From contig DATGHS010000339.1 of the NCBI GenBank assembly GCA_035307785.1, positions 1 through 8,602 of the forward strand: a stretch of 8,602 bases of DNA. The letters are read 5' to 3'. The DNA is from DATGHS01 sp035307785. GTDB lineage: Bacteria > Planctomycetota > Planctomycetia > Gemmatales > Gemmataceae. The first letter of the stretch is position 1; each line of letters starts with the position of its first letter. The translations under genes were made by a program, and so were the position numbers. Under the pieces are notes generated by a model, which had not been told where the DNA came from, searched no databases, and worked only from the letters and a program-made list of their open reading frames with translations. This document shows positions 6,446 through 8,602 of this stretch, one piece after another.

Positions 6446-7978
6446 TCAACCGGCATCCATTCCTTCGAGCAAATCCAATAGTTGTTCGGAGTTGTGCATT
6501 GACGGAAGGTGAAGGTGGACGCCTGCGTCGGCGTGCTCGTCGTGCGCGAAATTGACTTCAGCACGCACCAGGTTAATAAAGTCATTTTGGAGAGTTTGTA
6601 GATCTTGTTGCAGCTGAGCCGCCGGCGCGCCGCTGGAAATATCTTTTTGTTCGGTGGCAAGGTCGTTCTCAAACACGTCTAGATCCGCCATGACCAACTG
6701 TGCTTCGGCCGAGCCATCCGGTGAGCCGGGCGCTGCCGTGGAGAGCGAGCCGAAGAGGCCGTGCGTCTCGCCGAACAAACCTGCCGTGAAGTACAAGGTG
6801 CCGGCAGCACCGCCGGCTCCGCCGTTGCCGAATTTCAACCCCCACAAGCCGTCGATTTGAATCGGTTCGCCATCGGGGTCCATCAATTGGCCAAGGAAAT
6901 GGCCCGTGCTGGCATCGAAAGCATTGATGAAGCCGTTGCCGAAGTTGCCCACCAGCAGCACCGAGTCGCCGTTGGGGGCGGAAAGGCCAGCGAAGCCGGT
7001 CGGAGCCATCGCCAGGCCCCACGGTGAATCGAGTGGACCGCGCGAGATGAGCCGCTCTTGGCCGCCTGCCAGGCCTGGCGTGCCGTCGAGGTTAAAGACA
7101 TCGACAAAGCCATGGCCTGGGCCGGCCACGTCGTCATGTTTCTCCGCATTTTGCTTGGCATAGGTAACATAGACCTTGCCGTTCAGCACTTGCACGTCGA
7201 AGGGAGCGTAGCCTTTGGGAATCTTCGGATCGTTGAAGGCGCTCATCGACAGATTCACGCGCTCGAAGTTGCTGCCGTAAACCTCAATCTGCCCGGAGCG
7301 GAAGTTGGCGACATACAGCACCGACGTGGTATTTGGGTCCGAAGCGAAAATTGGGGCGGAGCTGCTGGCGATGCTCATGCCCTTGTAAACCGCACCGGTT
7401 TGCTTGGCGGGATCGGGTTCCGTGAAGTTGTTGCCGGAGTTGTCCACGGCGATGATGCCGTATTTGCCGGCCTTCGTCGGCTCGAAATTCATGGGGTTTA
7501 CACCGGGGTTCCAGCCCACGATGGTGCCGTCTTCGGTCACGAACAAAAAGATGGCTGATGCGGAAGTGGCTGCGCCTGACTTTGAAAAGCCGCTGACTTT
7601 GAAGCCACCCGCAGCGCCGCCATCGATGTTGAACACGGTGCCCGTAGGCGTTCCGCTGGCGCCCAATGGATCGCCCGGTGTGGGGATGCTTACGACGAGG
7701 GAGTTTACTGAAACTGGAGTTTTATTTGCGCCGGGGACATTGTAGAGCGTCGACACGCCGGCATTATTATCGGAAATCCAAAATGGGCTGCCTGAGCTTT
7801 CCGAAATGCCCCAGGGATTGACCAGATTCGGGTCTTGAACGGCCGCCACTCCAGGCAGGTCCGACACCAGATTTGTCTGGAGCACATTTCCCGAGAGCAG
7901 GCAGCGATCATCGAGGCGCTCCAGGTTCAGGCTGGTTTGCAAACGGCGACTGGCGCGACTTTTCCTCAAGAGCGTCAT
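6446..7978 (-). CDS. TIGR03118 family protein with LExLExRxxLSG N-terminal motif
   Basis: The 510-residue protein starts with a basic stretch and NLERLDDRCLLSG (18-30), the planctomycete export-associated motif. The family domain runs from about 31 to 415: VLQTNLVSDLPGVAAVQDPN, NPWGISESSGSPFWISDN, VSTLYNVPG, VANFRSGQIEVY, SPWGLAMAPTGF, LLVGNFGNGFINAFD, IDGLWGLKFGNG and LYFTAGLFGETHGLFG. These match the TIGR03118 family as I know it, a repeat-containing, probably beta-propeller-like group of unknown function. Residues 430-510 form an extra Asp/Gln/Leu-rich, probably helical tail ending in LLDLLEGMDAG. The ATG at 7978 is preferred over an in-frame start at 8047 because CGGAG lies 7 nt upstream and the motif then sits at the usual distance from the N-terminus. 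No transmembrane segment is visible; a secreted or surface location is inferred from the motif. Confidence 0.9.
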   Translation of the reverse strand: MTLLRKSRASRRLQTSLNLERLDDRCLLSGNVLQTNLVSDLPGVAAVQDPNLVNPWGISESSGSPFWISDNNAGVSTLYNVPGANKTPVSVNSLVVSIPTPGDPLGASGTPTGTVFNIDGGAAGGFKVSGFSKSGAATSASAIFLFVTEDGTIVGWNPGVNPMNFEPTKAGKYGIIAVDNSGNNFTEPDPAKQTGAVYKGMSIASSSAPIFASDPNTTSVLYVANFRSGQIEVYGSNFERVNLSMSAFNDPKIPKGYAPFDVQVLNGKVYVTYAKQNAEKHDDVAGPGHGFVDVFNLDGTPGLAGGQERLISRGPLDSPWGLAMAPTGFAGLSAPNGDSVLLVGNFGNGFINAFDASTGHFLGQLMDPDGEPIQIDGLWGLKFGNGGAGGAAGTLYFTAGLFGETHGLFGSLSTAAPGSPDGSAEAQLVMADLDVFENDLATEQKDISSGAPAAQLQQDLQTLQNDFINLVRAEVNFAHDEHADAGVHLHLPSMHNSEQLLDLLEGMDAG

Positions 7979-7985
7979 GGTTAAT

Positions 7986-7990
7986 CTCCG
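7986..7990 (-). promoter_or_regulatory. Shine-Dalgarno of the TIGR03118 gene
   Basis: CGGAG on the minus strand ends 7 nt before the ATG at 7978. It decides for this start over the in-frame codon at 8047, which would add 23 residues without family resemblance. Confidence 0.6.
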
Positions 7991-8048
7991 GGCAAGAGTG
8001 AAAGCCAAAGACAGCACGCACGGCCTAGCTAGCGACGGCTCGGCCATA

Positions 8049-8076
8049 AAGATACTGCCGAAAAAGGCGCGTCCAA
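8049..8076 (-). promoter_or_regulatory. Weak candidate promoter for the TIGR03118 gene
   Basis: On the minus strand TTGGAC (8076-8071) and TATCTT (8054-8049) are 16 bp apart, each only a partial match to the sigma-70 consensus. It would start transcription about 65 nt before the ATG at 7978. Position is reasonable but the match is weak. Confidence 0.25.
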
Positions 8077-8120
8077 ATGAAGAAACTGATGTGAAGGGAA
8101 ATGTGTCGCGGACAGTAAGT

Positions 8121-8202
8121 TAGTGAGGCGAGCCGCGCGAGCGGCCGGGTGAAGCGCTACCGCAACACCTGGCCGCGCACGCGGCTCGGCTCGCCTTCGC
8201 TA
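8121..8202. repeat. Second long imperfect palindromic repeat
   Basis: Core arms at 8130-8151 and 8166-8187 are reverse complements at 19 of 22 positions around a 14-base loop. The pairing extends outwards (tagtgaggcgagcc against tagcgaaggcgagcc, read as reverse complement) if the right arm's additional five-base gagcc-like unit is looped out, giving a total span of 8121-8202. The right end is 8 bases past the stop codon of the 8211-8602 gene on the minus strand. The arm sequence (gagccgcg...gcggcc) differs from the palindrome at 1039-1103, so two repeat families are present. No T-run follows. Apart from this repeat and the candidate promoter, the 232-bp gap at 7979-8210 holds nothing recognised. 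Confidence 0.7.
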
Positions 8203-8210
8203 GCTTGAGC

Positions 8211-8602
8211 TTACCAATCCGAGCCTAGCACCTGACCGCCCGCGGCGTCGCCTTCGCGGTTCTTGGCCATCACTTGCCAGTGAATGGGATGGCCGTTGTA
8301 ATGCGTGGTGCACTGGAATCGGCTATTGCTGAGTTCGCACACCTGGACGTCGTTGTGCGCGTCGAGCGTCTTTTTCTTTTCCGACTTGGCGTTCTTTGCT
8401 TGCACAAATTGGACCACGGCAGCTTGCGTTACCGGTTCGGCTTTTTTCGCTTGATCCTTGAGCAACGCAGCCTGCACCGCGTAAGCACGAATCAACCTTG
8501 GAAATAGCTTTCGGAACAAATCGCGATTTGGGTAAAGATCGACCTCTTCAATCTGCCCATTGAAGACGATGGCCATCCCAACCGCGTTCGCATTTTCCGC
8601 CT
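8211..8602 (-). CDS. ARPP-1 / DUF6569-like protein (5' end cut by window edge)
   Basis: The frame is open to the right edge, so the N-terminus is missing; 129 codons are visible. The first part reads AVGMAIVFNGQIEEVDLYPN followed by RDLFRKLFPRLIRAYAVQA. This fits the C-terminal core of the ARPP-1 (DUF6569) domain: 'a-VG-x-gG-x-D-f-lF-klxpkLlrsYaxxA'. A lysine-rich linker follows (KNAKSEKKKTLDA), then a strand pair with ELSNSRFQCTTHYNGHPIHW, also reminiscent of the family's closing 'vHxxxxxk' segment. The first internal ATG is at 8576, but it falls inside the conserved block, so it is not the start. The stop is TAA at 8213-8211. No function is established for the domain. The family call is from recognition only and could be wrong. 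Confidence 0.6.
   Translation of the reverse strand, partial: AENANAVGMAIVFNGQIEEVDLYPNRDLFRKLFPRLIRAYAVQAALLKDQAKKAEPVTQAAVVQFVQAKNAKSEKKKTLDAHNDVQVCELSNSRFQCTTHYNGHPIHWQVMAKNREGDAAGGQVLGSDW

Overview
The window looks like a chromosomal segment of a planctomycete, most likely of the Pirellulales type. This is inferred from a BatA-like double-membrane-segment von Willebrand factor A protein, two proteins carrying the N-terminal 'LExLExRxxLSG' signature common in planctomycete exported proteins, GC-rich coding sequence, and long palindromic intergenic repeats of the 'gagccgggagcgcaagcgacc' kind. No sequence search was run, so the taxonomy rests on recognition alone.

Layout, left to right. Positions 1-992 (minus) hold the N-terminal 330 codons of the BatA/vWA membrane protein; its 3' end lies outside the window. 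A 191-bp gap (993-1183) carries a long palindrome and a smaller stem-loop. Then come sucB (1184-2401, minus) and sucA (2450-5284, minus), the E2 and E1 subunits of the 2-oxoglutarate dehydrogenase complex of the TCA cycle, transcribed in the order sucA then sucB with 48 nt between them. The E3 subunit (lpd) is not in the window. Upstream of sucA are an intrinsic terminator (5447-5473) and a tRNA-Leu(CAA) gene (5526-5608), both on the minus strand.

The right third is accessory-looking. A single plus-strand gene for a small, probably secreted beta-rich protein (5817-6338) converges on a minus-strand gene for a TIGR03118-family protein (6446-7978). Both begin with versions of the same LExLExRxxLSG motif, and a terminator-like hairpin lies between their 3' ends. 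A second, different palindromic repeat (8121-8202) sits just after the stop codon of a minus-strand gene cut by the right edge (8211-8602), probably an ARPP-1/DUF6569-type protein.

Nothing in the window looks like a defence system, prophage, transposon, CRISPR array or biosynthetic cluster. SucA and SucB work together as a metabolic operon. The other genes have no visible functional link to them. The least explained items are the two LExLExRxxLSG proteins, the C-terminal tail of the TIGR03118 protein, and the two palindromic repeat families.
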